DNA from: an uncultured Eubacteriales bacterium
GTDB lineage: Bacteria > Bacillota > Clostridia > Oscillospirales > Ruminococcaceae
Direction of reading: 5' to 3'
Length of the DNA stretch: 64,000 nt
NCBI GenBank assembly: GCA_900319075.1
Contig: ONMZ01000001.1
Span: 307,126 to 371,125 of the forward strand
Shown one piece after another: positions 26,058 through 34,029 of this stretch (the stretch's first letter is position 1; each line of letters starts with the position of its first letter). A model generated the notes under the pieces. That model made no database searches. It was not told the DNA's origin and saw only the letters and a list, made by a program, of their open reading frames with translations. A program made the position numbers and the translations under genes.

Positions 26058-26837
26058 CTAAAAATCTTTATCTTTTCTTTCTAATACTATATCAAGCCCG
26101 CACTTTTTAAAGCCTATCTCCTCGTAGTAGCTGACCCGATGCGGTCTTGCAAACAGCCTTACATCAAAGCCGTCAGCAGTAAGCTTCTCCCCTATCCAGT
26201 AAAGGAGCTTACGGGCATAATGCTGTCCTCTGTATTCGGGCAGCGTACCCACATGGCCTATAAGCGCCACCCTGTCGATTATGTACTGCACGGTGGCTGT
26301 GGTGCAGCCCTCAAGGACAAAGCTCTGTGCAAGACCTCTGCGAACTCTGTGAGAGGTATCTGTGAGCCACAGCCCGTGGTTGTTCTTTATTGCGGGGAAA
26401 CAGTCTGCAAGGATATTGAAAACGTCATCAAGGCGAGGCAGCTCCTGAACATCAAGCTCGGGCAGTTCGCCCTGTGCGGAAAATGCAAACTCCGTGCGCT
26501 TATCTCCCATATATTCAATGCTGCACATTCTTTCAAGGTCACGGGCATATTCCACCGGGAACTCCACCGAAAGAGGTTTGTTTATCACCGCAAAGGATGC
26601 TATCTCTGAAAGGATCTCCCGGCTGAAGGGTGTATCTTCAAAGCAGCTGACTATCATTGATGAGTTGAACATACATATTATCCCGCAGTGTTTATCGTAA
26701 TCGTCCACGGCAAAAAAGCGGCAGAACTCATACTTTGTGGAATAAGCAAGAAAATGGGATTTTATCCGTCTTGTATAATTGTTTGAAGACAGCTTTTCCA
26801 GCGTATGAAGGTCAAGCTGTGTAAGCTGGTAAATCAT
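26058..26837 (-). CDS. GNAT-family N-acetyltransferase
   Basis: A 259-residue protein with the acetyl-CoA-binding motif near residue 205 (GTLPEYRGQHYARKLLYWIG), preceded by a beta strand VALIGHV and followed by RLFARPHRVSYYEEIGFKKCG, the usual GNAT C-terminal strand with Tyr and Phe. The N-terminal 120 residues form a second, degenerate domain. The substrate is unknown. Its ATG overlaps the stop of the upstream M42 peptidase by 4 bp, so the two are translationally coupled. Confidence 0.85.
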   Translation of the reverse strand: MIYQLTQLDLHTLEKLSSNNYTRRIKSHFLAYSTKYEFCRFFAVDDYDKHCGIICMFNSSMIVSCFEDTPFSREILSEIASFAVINKPLSVEFPVEYARDLERMCSIEYMGDKRTEFAFSAQGELPELDVQELPRLDDVFNILADCFPAIKNNHGLWLTDTSHRVRRGLAQSFVLEGCTTATVQYIIDRVALIGHVGTLPEYRGQHYARKLLYWIGEKLTADGFDVRLFARPHRVSYYEEIGFKKCGLDIVLERKDKDF

Positions 26838-27862
26838 CTGTTGTAAGTCCTGTCCAAAATTAGTTTTGTGAGCTCGTATGCATATTGCAGGTCAGTCAGT
26901 TTTATCACGCAGCTTGGAGAATGAAGATATCTGCAGGGCAAGGATATTGCCGTTGTCCTGACTCCGTTACGTGAAAGGTGTATTGCACCTGCATCATTTC
27001 CTCCTGCGATCATTGTTTTGGTCTGACAGGGTATATGATTTTCCTTTGCCGTTTCAAAAGCAAGGTCAAACATCTCTTTATCGTAAATGGTATGTCTGTC
27101 CATAAAGCTCACCACCGGTCCTTCTCCGACGCAGCAGACCTTTTTATCATCGTGGGCAGACGGAATATCCGCAGCTGTTGTTGCTTCAAGCACAAAGGCG
27201 TAGTCGGCGTCAACGGTATAGCTTGCGGTGGTCGCACCTCTCAGGCCCACCTCTTCCTGGACCACAAAGGTGAAGTAGGTATCGTACCGGGGTATGTCCT
27301 GTATAAGCTTTATCATGATCGCACAGCCTGCCCTGTCGTCAATAGCCTTTGATTTTACAAAATCGTCTCCAAAGGTCAGAAACTGTGAATCAAAACAAAC
27401 GCTGTCCCCGAGTTTGACCAGCTTACAGGCCTGTTCTCTGCTTTGACAGCCTATATCCACCGTAAGCTTATCAAAGCCGGGTGTTTTTCCCTTTTCTTCT
27501 TTGCTCAGATTGTGCACTGCCGTTGTGGCGATAACGCCCGGCACCTTATTTTTGCCCACCTTAACTCTCTTAGCGTACACCACAGCAGGATCTACTCCGC
27601 CTACGCACTGGACTTTAAGTGTTCCGTCGCCGTTTATATAAGTAACGATCATTCCAACTTCATCCATGTGGGCGGACACAAGCACCTTATTTTTCGCTGG
27701 TTTTTCCCCCTTACAGAAAGCTATCACGTTTCCCAGAGGATCTACCGAGATCTGTGCCCGATCCTTTATCTGTGAGATAATAAACTCTCTCACCGCACCC
27801 TCATCGCCTGATATCCCGTCAAGCAGGCAAAGGTTTTCAAGTAGTTTCTTCACAGCCCTCAC
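26834..27862 (-). CDS. M42-family metallo-aminopeptidase
   Basis: A 342-residue co-catalytic zinc aminopeptidase. Metal ligands are seen in order: SAHMDEVGMIV (His-x-Asp, near residue 66), KAIDDRAGCAIM (bridging Asp near 167), FVVQEEVGLRGA (catalytic Glu-Glu near 200), VLEATTAAD (Asp ligand region near 222) and a final SLPCRYLHSP with the last His near 310. The family trims peptides in the cytoplasm. The GTG at 27862 overlaps the previous gene's TGA by 4 bp; a second in-frame GTG at 27853, better spaced from AAAGGTGA, is equally possible. It is the second of two tandem paralogues. Confidence 0.92.
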   Translation of the reverse strand: MRAVKKLLENLCLLDGISGDEGAVREFIISQIKDRAQISVDPLGNVIAFCKGEKPAKNKVLVSAHMDEVGMIVTYINGDGTLKVQCVGGVDPAVVYAKRVKVGKNKVPGVIATTAVHNLSKEEKGKTPGFDKLTVDIGCQSREQACKLVKLGDSVCFDSQFLTFGDDFVKSKAIDDRAGCAIMIKLIQDIPRYDTYFTFVVQEEVGLRGATTASYTVDADYAFVLEATTAADIPSAHDDKKVCCVGEGPVVSFMDRHTIYDKEMFDLAFETAKENHIPCQTKTMIAGGNDAGAIHLSRNGVRTTAISLPCRYLHSPSCVIKLTDLQYAYELTKLILDRTYNR

Positions 27863-28872
27863 CTTTCCTGTGCAAATTCGGCAATAAGCTTTGCCGTGTT
27901 CTCAATATCCCCAAGGTCCACCACCTCAACGGGAGTATGCATATACTTCAGCGGTATAGATAAAATTACCGTCCTGACTCCGCCTGCCGATATGCTTATT
28001 TTGTCAGCGTCGGTCCCGGTCGTACCGCTCATGACCTCCAGCTGATATGGCAAATTACATCTTTCTGCGGTCCTGACAAGCTCCTGTGAAAGATCACCGG
28101 ACAGCACGGGAGCAATGCCGATCATAGCACCCTCTCCCATTTTTGCACAGTCCTGTTCACTTTCAAAGTGGGTCTTTGCAAAGCTTACATCCACCGCTAT
28201 GGCAAGATCCGGCGCAAGTCTGTAGGTTCCTGTTTTTGCACCTCTCTCACCTGTTTCCTCCTGTGCGGCGAAAAGCACACATATATCATAAGCCGTCTTT
28301 TTCCCCTTCAGCATATCAAGAGCCAGAAGCACCGCAGCCACGCCGCTTCTGTCGTCAAGTGCCTTTGAGGTAACAATGCCCTCTCCAAGGCTTACAAGCT
28401 CGTTTTCAACAAGCACCCTGTCTCCGGGAGATACAAGCTTTTCAGCCTGCTGCCTGTTTAAGCCTATATCCACAAACACATCGTTTATACTATATGAATT
28501 GTCCTTCTCCGACAGGTGCGGCGGTATGGAGGTTATCACTCCCTTTATCTTTTCCTTCCCGTATACAGTTACCTGCTGGGCGGCAAGGGCACGTTCATCT
28601 ATCCCTCCGCAGCCGGATATCTTCAAAAAGCCCTCATCGGTAATATAGGTCACTATACAGCCTATCTCGTCTATATGCGCCTCAAGCATAAGCTTCTGTC
28701 TGCCCTGCGTATGCTCGCCCACATAGCCGTATACATTGCCAAAAGTATCCGTCTCGGTCCTTGCAAATTGTGAAAGCAGCTGTTGAGCTGTCTGCTGGGC
28801 ACTTTTTTCTGCTCCGGACACTCCCGGTGCGGCGCAAAGCTCGCTCAAAGCCTGTTTCAAATCAAAACTCAT
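27859..28872 (-). CDS. M42-family metallo-aminopeptidase (paralogue)
   Basis: About 337 residues, same fold and order of zinc ligands as the next gene: LEAHIDEIGCIVTYI near residue 65, KALDDRSGVAAVLLALD near 165, CVLFAAQEETGERGAKTG near 200, VDVSFAKTH and SIPLKYMHTPVEVVD near the end. The ATG at 28872 has GGAG 9 nt upstream; an earlier GTG covers that site. The two tandem copies differ clearly in sequence, so the duplication is old and specificity may differ. It lies 64 bp after murD. Confidence 0.92.
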   Translation of the reverse strand: MSFDLKQALSELCAAPGVSGAEKSAQQTAQQLLSQFARTETDTFGNVYGYVGEHTQGRQKLMLEAHIDEIGCIVTYITDEGFLKISGCGGIDERALAAQQVTVYGKEKIKGVITSIPPHLSEKDNSYSINDVFVDIGLNRQQAEKLVSPGDRVLVENELVSLGEGIVTSKALDDRSGVAAVLLALDMLKGKKTAYDICVLFAAQEETGERGAKTGTYRLAPDLAIAVDVSFAKTHFESEQDCAKMGEGAMIGIAPVLSGDLSQELVRTAERCNLPYQLEVMSGTTGTDADKISISAGGVRTVILSIPLKYMHTPVEVVDLGDIENTAKLIAEFAQER

Positions 28873-28936
28873 TTTCCAAAACTCCGTTTCCCCCACCCGG
28901 ATACCGGAATTACCGGCATTGCGGATCGGGCATTTA

Positions 28937-30328
28937 TCAAAGCTGGTTTACCAGCTGTTTAAAGTGTCTTCCCCTGTCCTCGAACATTCTGTACATATCA
29001 AAGCTTGCACAAGCCGGAGAAAGGGAAACTATATCCCCTTCAACAGCATAATGGTGGGCTATATCCACAGCCTCAGCCATATCTGCAACTCTTACTATAC
29101 GTATATTAGCCGGGTCATATTCAGACGAAGCCTTTACTGCATCCTCAATCTTCTGCGCTGTCTCGCCCATAAGGATAAGCACCTTTACCTTTTTGCAAAG
29201 TGCATCTGCCATTGGCTCAAAGGAGATACCCTTATCGCTTCCGCCCTGTATCATTATCTGCTTCTGGTCAAAGGCATCAAGGCAGGCAAGAACTCTTGTG
29301 GGGCTTGATGCGATAGAGTTGTTGTAATATTTTACGCCGTCAAGCTCACGGACAAACTCAATACGGTGCTCAACGCCCGGAAAAGTCTTTGCCACATTAA
29401 CTACGCTCTGTACGCTCACATCTCCGTAGGTCATTGCGATAGCGGTGAGGTAGTCCTCAACATTATGCATTCCGGGGATCTTGATATCGTTCATATGAAC
29501 ATACTCTGTGACCTTGCCGTGGTCGCTGTAGCAAAGCATACCGTCCTCACGCAGGAAGCTTCCGTTGTCCACCTGCTTATGGCGGCTGAAGTATTTGAGC
29601 TCGCCACGGACATATCCGCTGAGGTTTCGTGTTGTCTCGTCGTCAAAGCTGAGAATGGTTTTTGAGTAAGCATTCTGATGGAGGATAAGATTAAGCTTGG
29701 AATCTATATACTCCTGCATATCCTTATGGACATTGAGGTGGTTGGGTCTGATGTTTGTTATGCCTGCTATGTCCGGTGATTCCCTCATGGAAATAAGCTG
29801 AAAACTTGAAAGCTCGACCACAGCAACATCGGAATCAGATATTGTCTCAACTATGGGCAAAAGCGCCTTTCCGATATTTCCCCCAAGGTGAACACGCCTG
29901 CCCTCAGCCTTTAAGAATTCACTTACAAGGGTGGTGGTAGTGGTCTTTCCGTCAGAACCTGTTATACCGTATGTACGGCAGGGGCAAAGATCAAAGAAGG
30001 TCTCCATCTCGCTGGTAACAACAATGCCCATCTGTCTTGCCTTTTCAAGCTCGGGTCTGTTATAGTAAAAGCCCGGTGTTCTGAACACCACGTCACAATT
30101 ATAGATCTCATCTATATAGTTCTCACCAAGTGAAAAATCAACTCCTCTGGCGTTGAACTCCTCATAAATACCCTCGTCAAATTCATCTTTGCTTTTTTTG
30201 TCACATATCACAACCTTGATTCCCTTTGAGAGAAAAAGCTTTATAAGCTCAAGATGGCTGACACCGACGCCGATAAAAGCCACTCTTTTGGACTTCATTT
30301 CACCAAAATACTTCTGGGATCTTGTCAT
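28937..30328 (-). CDS. murD: UDP-N-acetylmuramoylalanine--D-glutamate ligase MurD
   Basis: ATP-dependent ligase adding D-Glu to UDP-MurNAc-L-Ala, 463 residues. The N-terminal Rossmann part is VAFIGVGVSHLELIKLF near residue 15. The ATP loop GITGSDGKTTTTTLVSEFL lies near 117. The central-domain signature VVELSSFQL follows near 165, ITNIRPNHLNVH near 185, the NxxxHR block GVEHRIEF near 310, and YYNNSIASSPTRVLACL after it. It reads GSDGKTTTT where many MurD proteins read GTNGKTTTT; the active-site lysine is kept. AGGAG is 8 nt before the ATG. Its own promoter lies at 30423-30451. Confidence 0.95.
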   Translation of the reverse strand: MTRSQKYFGEMKSKRVAFIGVGVSHLELIKLFLSKGIKVVICDKKSKDEFDEGIYEEFNARGVDFSLGENYIDEIYNCDVVFRTPGFYYNRPELEKARQMGIVVTSEMETFFDLCPCRTYGITGSDGKTTTTTLVSEFLKAEGRRVHLGGNIGKALLPIVETISDSDVAVVELSSFQLISMRESPDIAGITNIRPNHLNVHKDMQEYIDSKLNLILHQNAYSKTILSFDDETTRNLSGYVRGELKYFSRHKQVDNGSFLREDGMLCYSDHGKVTEYVHMNDIKIPGMHNVEDYLTAIAMTYGDVSVQSVVNVAKTFPGVEHRIEFVRELDGVKYYNNSIASSPTRVLACLDAFDQKQIMIQGGSDKGISFEPMADALCKKVKVLILMGETAQKIEDAVKASSEYDPANIRIVRVADMAEAVDIAHHYAVEGDIVSLSPACASFDMYRMFEDRGRHFKQLVNQL

Positions 30329-30422
30329 AAAAACTACTCCTAACCTATCAAATTCGCAAAAAGGGGTGCATAAGCGCCAAAAACACCTCTGTTCTTAAAA
30401 ATGCACACACCTAATCCATTTT

Positions 30423-30451
30423 ATTATACACCATATGAGCATAAATTGCAA
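30423..30451 (-). promoter_or_regulatory. Promoter of murD
   Basis: On the minus strand: -35 TTGCAA (30451-30446), 17 bp, -10 TATAAT (30428-30423). The transcript leader of about 90 nt contains partly complementary arms (GTGCATAAG and CTTAAAAATGCAC) that could form a hairpin. Confidence 0.8.
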
Positions 30452-30615
30452 GCACTAATAATGAATAATAAACAAACGGCAAAGCCGGGGTAAAACAAAA
30501 AACAATTGCTGAAAAACCAATGACAGCTCTGTTGTGATTTAGATATAAATGGTCCGTTAAGTATCATCTGTTTTTGTGAAAAAGGTTGAAATATCTGAAA
30601 AATTTATAAACGCTA
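30452..30615. other. Divergent intergenic stretch between murD and prs
   Basis: Non-coding sequence between the two divergent promoters. A short CGGC/GCCG hairpin near 30477 is the only structure noticed; no gene is seen. Confidence 0.6.
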
Positions 30616-30644
30616 TTGTAAATTGACGAAAAATGCAGTATAAT
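30616..30644 (+). promoter_or_regulatory. Promoter of the PRPP synthetase gene
   Basis: -35 TTGTAA (30616-30621), 17-bp spacer, -10 TATAAT (30639-30644). The leader to the ATG at 30719 is about 70 nt and contains GGTGG/CCACC arms around a T-rich loop. Confidence 0.75.
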
Positions 30645-30718
30645 TGGTTTGTTAATAATAACCGTGGCGATGGTGGGCTTTTTCTGCATAATCACCACAT
30701 AGATGGAGGATTCTTTAA

Positions 30719-31867
30719 ATGGGTAGCAAGGCTGATAAAATACTTTTTGACAACAATTCAAGAGTTGCGCCGCTGGGACTTCTTGCAATGGAAAATGCAA
30801 AGGATCTTGGCGAAAAGGTTAACTGGTATCTTACAAACTGGGCTAATGAGAACGAGTATGCTGTGGACACATTTCTTGTAGAGGCTGACTGCCCACGTTT
30901 CTCCTCGGGCGACGGAAAGGGTCTTATCAAGCAGACCGTCAGAGGAACAGACCTTTTTATTCTTTGTGACGTGGGAAATTACAATATTAAATATAACCTT
31001 TTCGGACAGCTCAACTGTATGTCTCCCGACGATCATTTCCAGGATCTTAAAAGGCTTATACAGGCTGCAAGCGGAAAGACCCACAGAATAAATGTTATAA
31101 TGCCGACACTTTACGGCGGCAGACAGCACAGAAGAAACTACCGTGAATCTCTTGACTGTGCAGTAGCTCTTCAGGAGCTTCAGTCTATGGGTGTTTCAAA
31201 CATTCTGACTTTCGATGCACATGACCCAAGAGTCCAGAACGCTATCCCCCTCATGGGATTTGACAATATCATCCCTTCCTATCAGGTGCTCAAGGCTATG
31301 TTCAGAAGCATTGATAATTTCAAGCCCAACAAGGATCACTACATGATAGTATCTCCTGACGAGGGTGCTATCAACAGAAATATGTATTATGCTTCCATTC
31401 TTGGTGTAGACCTGGGAATGTTCTATAAAAGACGTGACTACTCCACCGTTGTAAACGGAAGAAACCCCATAGTTGCACACGAATATATGGGCAACGACGT
31501 TTCAGGCAAGGATATTTTCGTCGCCGATGATATTATCTCTTCCGGCGAGAGTATGCTTGACATCGCTATCGAGCTTAAAAAGCGCAAGGCAGGAAGAATA
31601 TTCTGCTATGCAACATATCCAATATTCACAAACGGCCTTGAGCAATTCAACAAGGCTTATGCAGACGGCATAATCGACGGAGTTTTCGGCACAAACCTTA
31701 CTTACAGAACACCGGAGCTGCAGGCAAGCCCCTGGTTCCACGAAGTGGATTGTGCTAAGTATATCGCTTACTATATTGCATCGCTCAACCACGATCTTTC
31801 CATCTCAAATGTTATTGATCCTCATTCGAAGATCCAGGCGCTGCTCAAAAAGTACGAAATAAAGTAA
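30719..31867 (+). CDS. prs: Ribose-phosphate pyrophosphokinase (divergent long class)
   Basis: A 382-residue PRPP synthetase-like protein of a longer class seen in Clostridia. It has the N-terminal synthetase domain (DLFILCDVGN, then PDDHFQDLKRLIQAA) and the RQHRRNYRESLDCAVAL region near residue 140, with FDAHDPRVQN near 165, matching the family's FDxHxxxxQ. The PRPP-binding loop reads FVADDIISSGESMLDIA near 270 instead of the common VDDIIDTGGT form, and the ATP flap is not the standard one. Canonical enzymes are about 315 residues, so this may be a second, specialised copy. GGAGG is 7-8 nt before the ATG. Single-gene unit with its own promoter and terminator. Confidence 0.82.
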   Translation: MGSKADKILFDNNSRVAPLGLLAMENAKDLGEKVNWYLTNWANENEYAVDTFLVEADCPRFSSGDGKGLIKQTVRGTDLFILCDVGNYNIKYNLFGQLNCMSPDDHFQDLKRLIQAASGKTHRINVIMPTLYGGRQHRRNYRESLDCAVALQELQSMGVSNILTFDAHDPRVQNAIPLMGFDNIIPSYQVLKAMFRSIDNFKPNKDHYMIVSPDEGAINRNMYYASILGVDLGMFYKRRDYSTVVNGRNPIVAHEYMGNDVSGKDIFVADDIISSGESMLDIAIELKKRKAGRIFCYATYPIFTNGLEQFNKAYADGIIDGVFGTNLTYRTPELQASPWFHEVDCAKYIAYYIASLNHDLSISNVIDPHSKIQALLKKYEIK

Positions 31868-31876
31868 GACAGTCAG

Positions 31877-31909
31877 GCGCTCCTCGCAATGCGGGGGGCG
31901 TTGTTTGTT
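31877..31909 (+). terminator. Terminator of prs
   Basis: GCGCTCCTCGC (31877-31887) pairs with GCGGGGGGCGT (31891-31901) using several G-U pairs around a 3-nt loop, followed by TGTTTGTT. It starts 10 nt after the prs stop. Confidence 0.65.
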
Positions 31910-31934
31910 CAGAAAAAGAAGCGGTGAAACACGT

Positions 31935-32252
31935 ATGCTGCGAGAACTTGATAAACAAAAGTATATTCAGACTATGCAAAGCGGTATGAAGAACATTACC
32001 GAAACAGCCCGGCATATTACAGATATATGGGACTATGCTCGTGAGCTGGCGGAGAATGGACTTATATCGGAATACGGTTACCGCAGACATCTTATAGAAG
32101 CAGTTTATGTCAATAACGAAAACACCTATCAGCATATACTGCTTTTCACGGATACTGAAAACTGCTATATGGTCATCGTTATCGATGTGATACGCAAAAC
32201 AATAGAAGGTCATTGTCTTCTTGATCTGAACAAAGAATACGGCATTAACTGA
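31935..32252 (+). CDS. Small hypothetical protein upstream of the cytidylyltransferase
   Basis: About 105 residues, not recognised. It starts MLRELDKQKYIQTMQSGMKN and has a helical first half and a strand-rich second half (YQHILLFTDTENCYMVIVID, then KTIEGHCLLDLNKEY). No membrane segment, signal peptide or metal motif is visible, so it is probably a small cytoplasmic protein. The ATG at 31935 is favoured over a start at 31905, which lies in the terminator of the gene before. A weak GCGGTG site is about 10 nt upstream. It is 35 bp before the next gene and may be translated from the same message. Confidence 0.5.
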   Translation: MLRELDKQKYIQTMQSGMKNITETARHITDIWDYARELAENGLISEYGYRRHLIEAVYVNNENTYQHILLFTDTENCYMVIVIDVIRKTIEGHCLLDLNKEYGIN

Positions 32253-32287
32253 CGATGTAAAAACGAACGGTAAAAAAGGAGAAAAAA

Positions 32288-32992
32288 ATGATTTTTGCGG
32301 GAATAGTTGCAGGCGGCAGCGGAACGAGAATGAAAAATGCCGCAATGCCCAAACAGTTTATCAGGGTTCTTGACAAACCGATAATTATTTACACAATTGA
32401 AAAATTTGCCGAGCAAAGGCACATAGATGAGATCTACATCGGAATTAAACCGGACTGGCACGCTGTAATGGATCAGCTGCTGGAGGAGTACGGGATCGAC
32501 CGGAGCCGTGTCAAGGTCATTGACGGCGGCAGCGACAGGAACCGCACCGTAATGAACATTGTAGATGCCATCAAAGCAGCACATGAGATAAAAAAAGGAG
32601 ATATAATCATCACCCACGATGCAGTACGCCCCTTTCTTACCGATACAATGATCGAAGAAAACATCATCGGTGCGCTGAAATATTCTGCCTGCGGAACTTA
32701 TCTTAAATGTGTGGACACGGTGGTAAGCTCGCAAAACGGAGAGACCATCGACAGCTCACTTGACAGAAGTACATTATACAGGGCGCAAACGCCCCAGAGC
32801 TTTGACATAACACTGCTGGATAAGTACTACAACGAGCTTGATGAAACAAAAAAAGCCCGGCTTACAGACACTTGCAGCATTTTCACCGAGTCAGGTCATA
32901 AGATACATATCGTTGAGGGTGATACAGTGAATATTAAAATTACCACCGACAGCGATCTTATTATTGCAAAGCTTCTTGCCACAAGAGTATAA
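32288..32992 (+). CDS. IspD/TarI-family cytidylyltransferase
   Basis: A 234-residue CTP-dependent nucleotidyltransferase. The nucleotide loop is VAGGSGTRMKNAAMPKQFI at residue 7. Later blocks are ITHDAVRPFLT near 114, YRAQTPQSF near 163 and LTDTCSIF near 185. IspD (isoprenoid MEP pathway) usually reads HDAARPCV, whereas TarI (CDP-ribitol for teichoic acid) reads HDAVRPFLT and MPKQFL, so the detailed motifs lean toward TarI. The two families are often confused and the reaction cannot be settled here. AAAAAAGGAG is about 8 nt before the ATG. No TarJ reductase is adjacent. It ends at a shared bidirectional terminator with tRNA-Lys. Confidence 0.85.
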   Translation: MIFAGIVAGGSGTRMKNAAMPKQFIRVLDKPIIIYTIEKFAEQRHIDEIYIGIKPDWHAVMDQLLEEYGIDRSRVKVIDGGSDRNRTVMNIVDAIKAAHEIKKGDIIITHDAVRPFLTDTMIEENIIGALKYSACGTYLKCVDTVVSSQNGETIDSSLDRSTLYRAQTPQSFDITLLDKYYNELDETKKARLTDTCSIFTESGHKIHIVEGDTVNIKITTDSDLIIAKLLATRV

Positions 32993-32999
32993 AAAAAGA

Positions 33000-33038
33000 A
33001 ACGCTCGTATACGCCATAAGCGTAAACAAGCGTTTTTT
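33000..33038. terminator. Bidirectional terminator between the cytidylyltransferase and tRNA-Lys
   Basis: AACGCT/AGCGTT outer and TACGC/GCGTA inner pairs with an internal loop. The plus strand ends in TTTTTT and the minus strand in TTCTTTTTTT, so it can end transcripts from both sides. Confidence 0.8.
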
Positions 33039-33044
33039 AATTAT

Positions 33045-33116
33045 GAGCTATTGGGGATTCGAACCCCAGACCCTTTGATTAAAAGTCAAATGCTCTGCCA
33101 ACTGAGCTAATAGCTC
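33045..33116 (-). tRNA. tRNA-Lys (anticodon TTT)
   Basis: A 72-nt cloverleaf on the minus strand. Acceptor GAGCTAT pairs with ATAGCTC. The D arm is GCTC...GAGC, the anticodon stem TTTGA/TCAAA holds loop CTTTTAA with anticodon TTT, and the T arm TGGGG/CCCCA holds loop TTCGAAT. The 3' CCA is not encoded. It stands alone, with its own consensus promoter. Confidence 0.97.
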
Positions 33117-33178
33117 ATCACACTCAGAAAGACTATAATAAAGGGGTTTTGACCCACCGCCTTTACAAGTGCTTATAT

Positions 33179-33207
33179 ATTATACCAAAAGAAACTGTAA
33201 TTGTCAA
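33179..33207 (-). promoter_or_regulatory. Consensus promoter of tRNA-Lys
   Basis: On the minus strand, -35 TTGACA (33207-33202), 17 bp, -10 TATAAT (33184-33179): a full consensus match, about 60 nt before the tRNA 5' end, as expected for a highly expressed stable RNA. Confidence 0.92.
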
Positions 33208-33236
33208 GCCTTTTTTATAAATTAGTTTTACAAGCC

Positions 33237-33265
33237 TTGACCAATGGAAATAATTGTGATACAAT
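33237..33265 (+). promoter_or_regulatory. Promoter of the ABC exporter unit
   Basis: -35 TTGACC (33237-33242), 17 bp, -10 TACAAT (33260-33265), 20 bp before the ATG of the first gene, leaving a very short leader of about 14 nt with the GGGGGG ribosome site. Confidence 0.8.
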
Positions 33266-33285
33266 CAAATTCACAGGGGGGATAA

Positions 33286-34029
33286 ATGGTGTTAAAACTG
33301 CTCAAAAAAATAAATCTGGGGGTTCTGATCGCTGTTGTGCTTGTTATTGCAACCATGTGCTATATAGGTATCAACAGCCTTATGTTTGAAGCGAGCAAGG
33401 ATGATATCCAAAAGTTCGTAAAGGACTTTATAAGCGAAAGCGTAAGCACCAACAAAGGCACTTTCGAGGATATACTTGCAGCTCAGAACGATCTGAGCGA
33501 TAAGTATTTTGCCGCCGAGCCTGCCGCAGCAGGAAACAGTATGCGCTATTCAAACTACATCAACGCTTCAAATTTTAAAAGCAACTTTGAATTGCTGCAT
33601 AACAATATGACAAACAGCAAAACAAACAGCGGCTCTGTTTACTGGGGCACCATCAGAAGCTGTCAGGCTGTGGTTTTATCAACGCAGATCAAAAAGCTCG
33701 GACTGAACAGTGCTGCGGTACTTGTAAATTACAGTATTTCCATGCAGGACAGCGGCGGCAGCGTTATATATTCAGCAGCCGGCTCCCCTCAGTACCGGGA
33801 CGGCAAAACAGACAGCTTCAGCGAAAACACCACTGATATGCCATATTATTGCTATATCTTTTTAAGCAAGTACGCAGGGAGCTGGAAGATCGACCACCTT
33901 ACTCCCTCATACAGAGGCTCGCAGGATCTCTTCAGATCATACGGCGAAAAAGGGTATCAGATCTCTCTTGCCGGACTTTTGTCTGAGTTTGCCGATCCTA
34001 TGTTCAAAAGAACGGAGGTGCTTGGGTAA
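33286..34029 (+). CDS. Membrane-anchored extracellular protein linked to an ABC exporter
   Basis: A 247-residue protein, family not recognised. One N-terminal membrane segment (NLGVLIAVVLVIATMCYIGI) is followed by an outside domain with no cysteines or lipobox, so it is an uncleaved anchor. The domain has MSLxF-like helices first (DDIQKFVKDFISESVS), then strand-rich sequence ending with WKIDHLTPSYRGSQDLFRSYG, reminiscent of NTF2-like folds, though this is only an impression. Its TAA overlaps the ATG of the ABC ATPase (TAATG), so they are tightly coupled. It is likely an accessory or substrate-sensing subunit. Confidence 0.6.
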   Translation: MVLKLLKKINLGVLIAVVLVIATMCYIGINSLMFEASKDDIQKFVKDFISESVSTNKGTFEDILAAQNDLSDKYFAAEPAAAGNSMRYSNYINASNFKSNFELLHNNMTNSKTNSGSVYWGTIRSCQAVVLSTQIKKLGLNSAAVLVNYSISMQDSGGSVIYSAAGSPQYRDGKTDSFSENTTDMPYYCYIFLSKYAGSWKIDHLTPSYRGSQDLFRSYGEKGYQISLAGLLSEFADPMFKRTEVLG

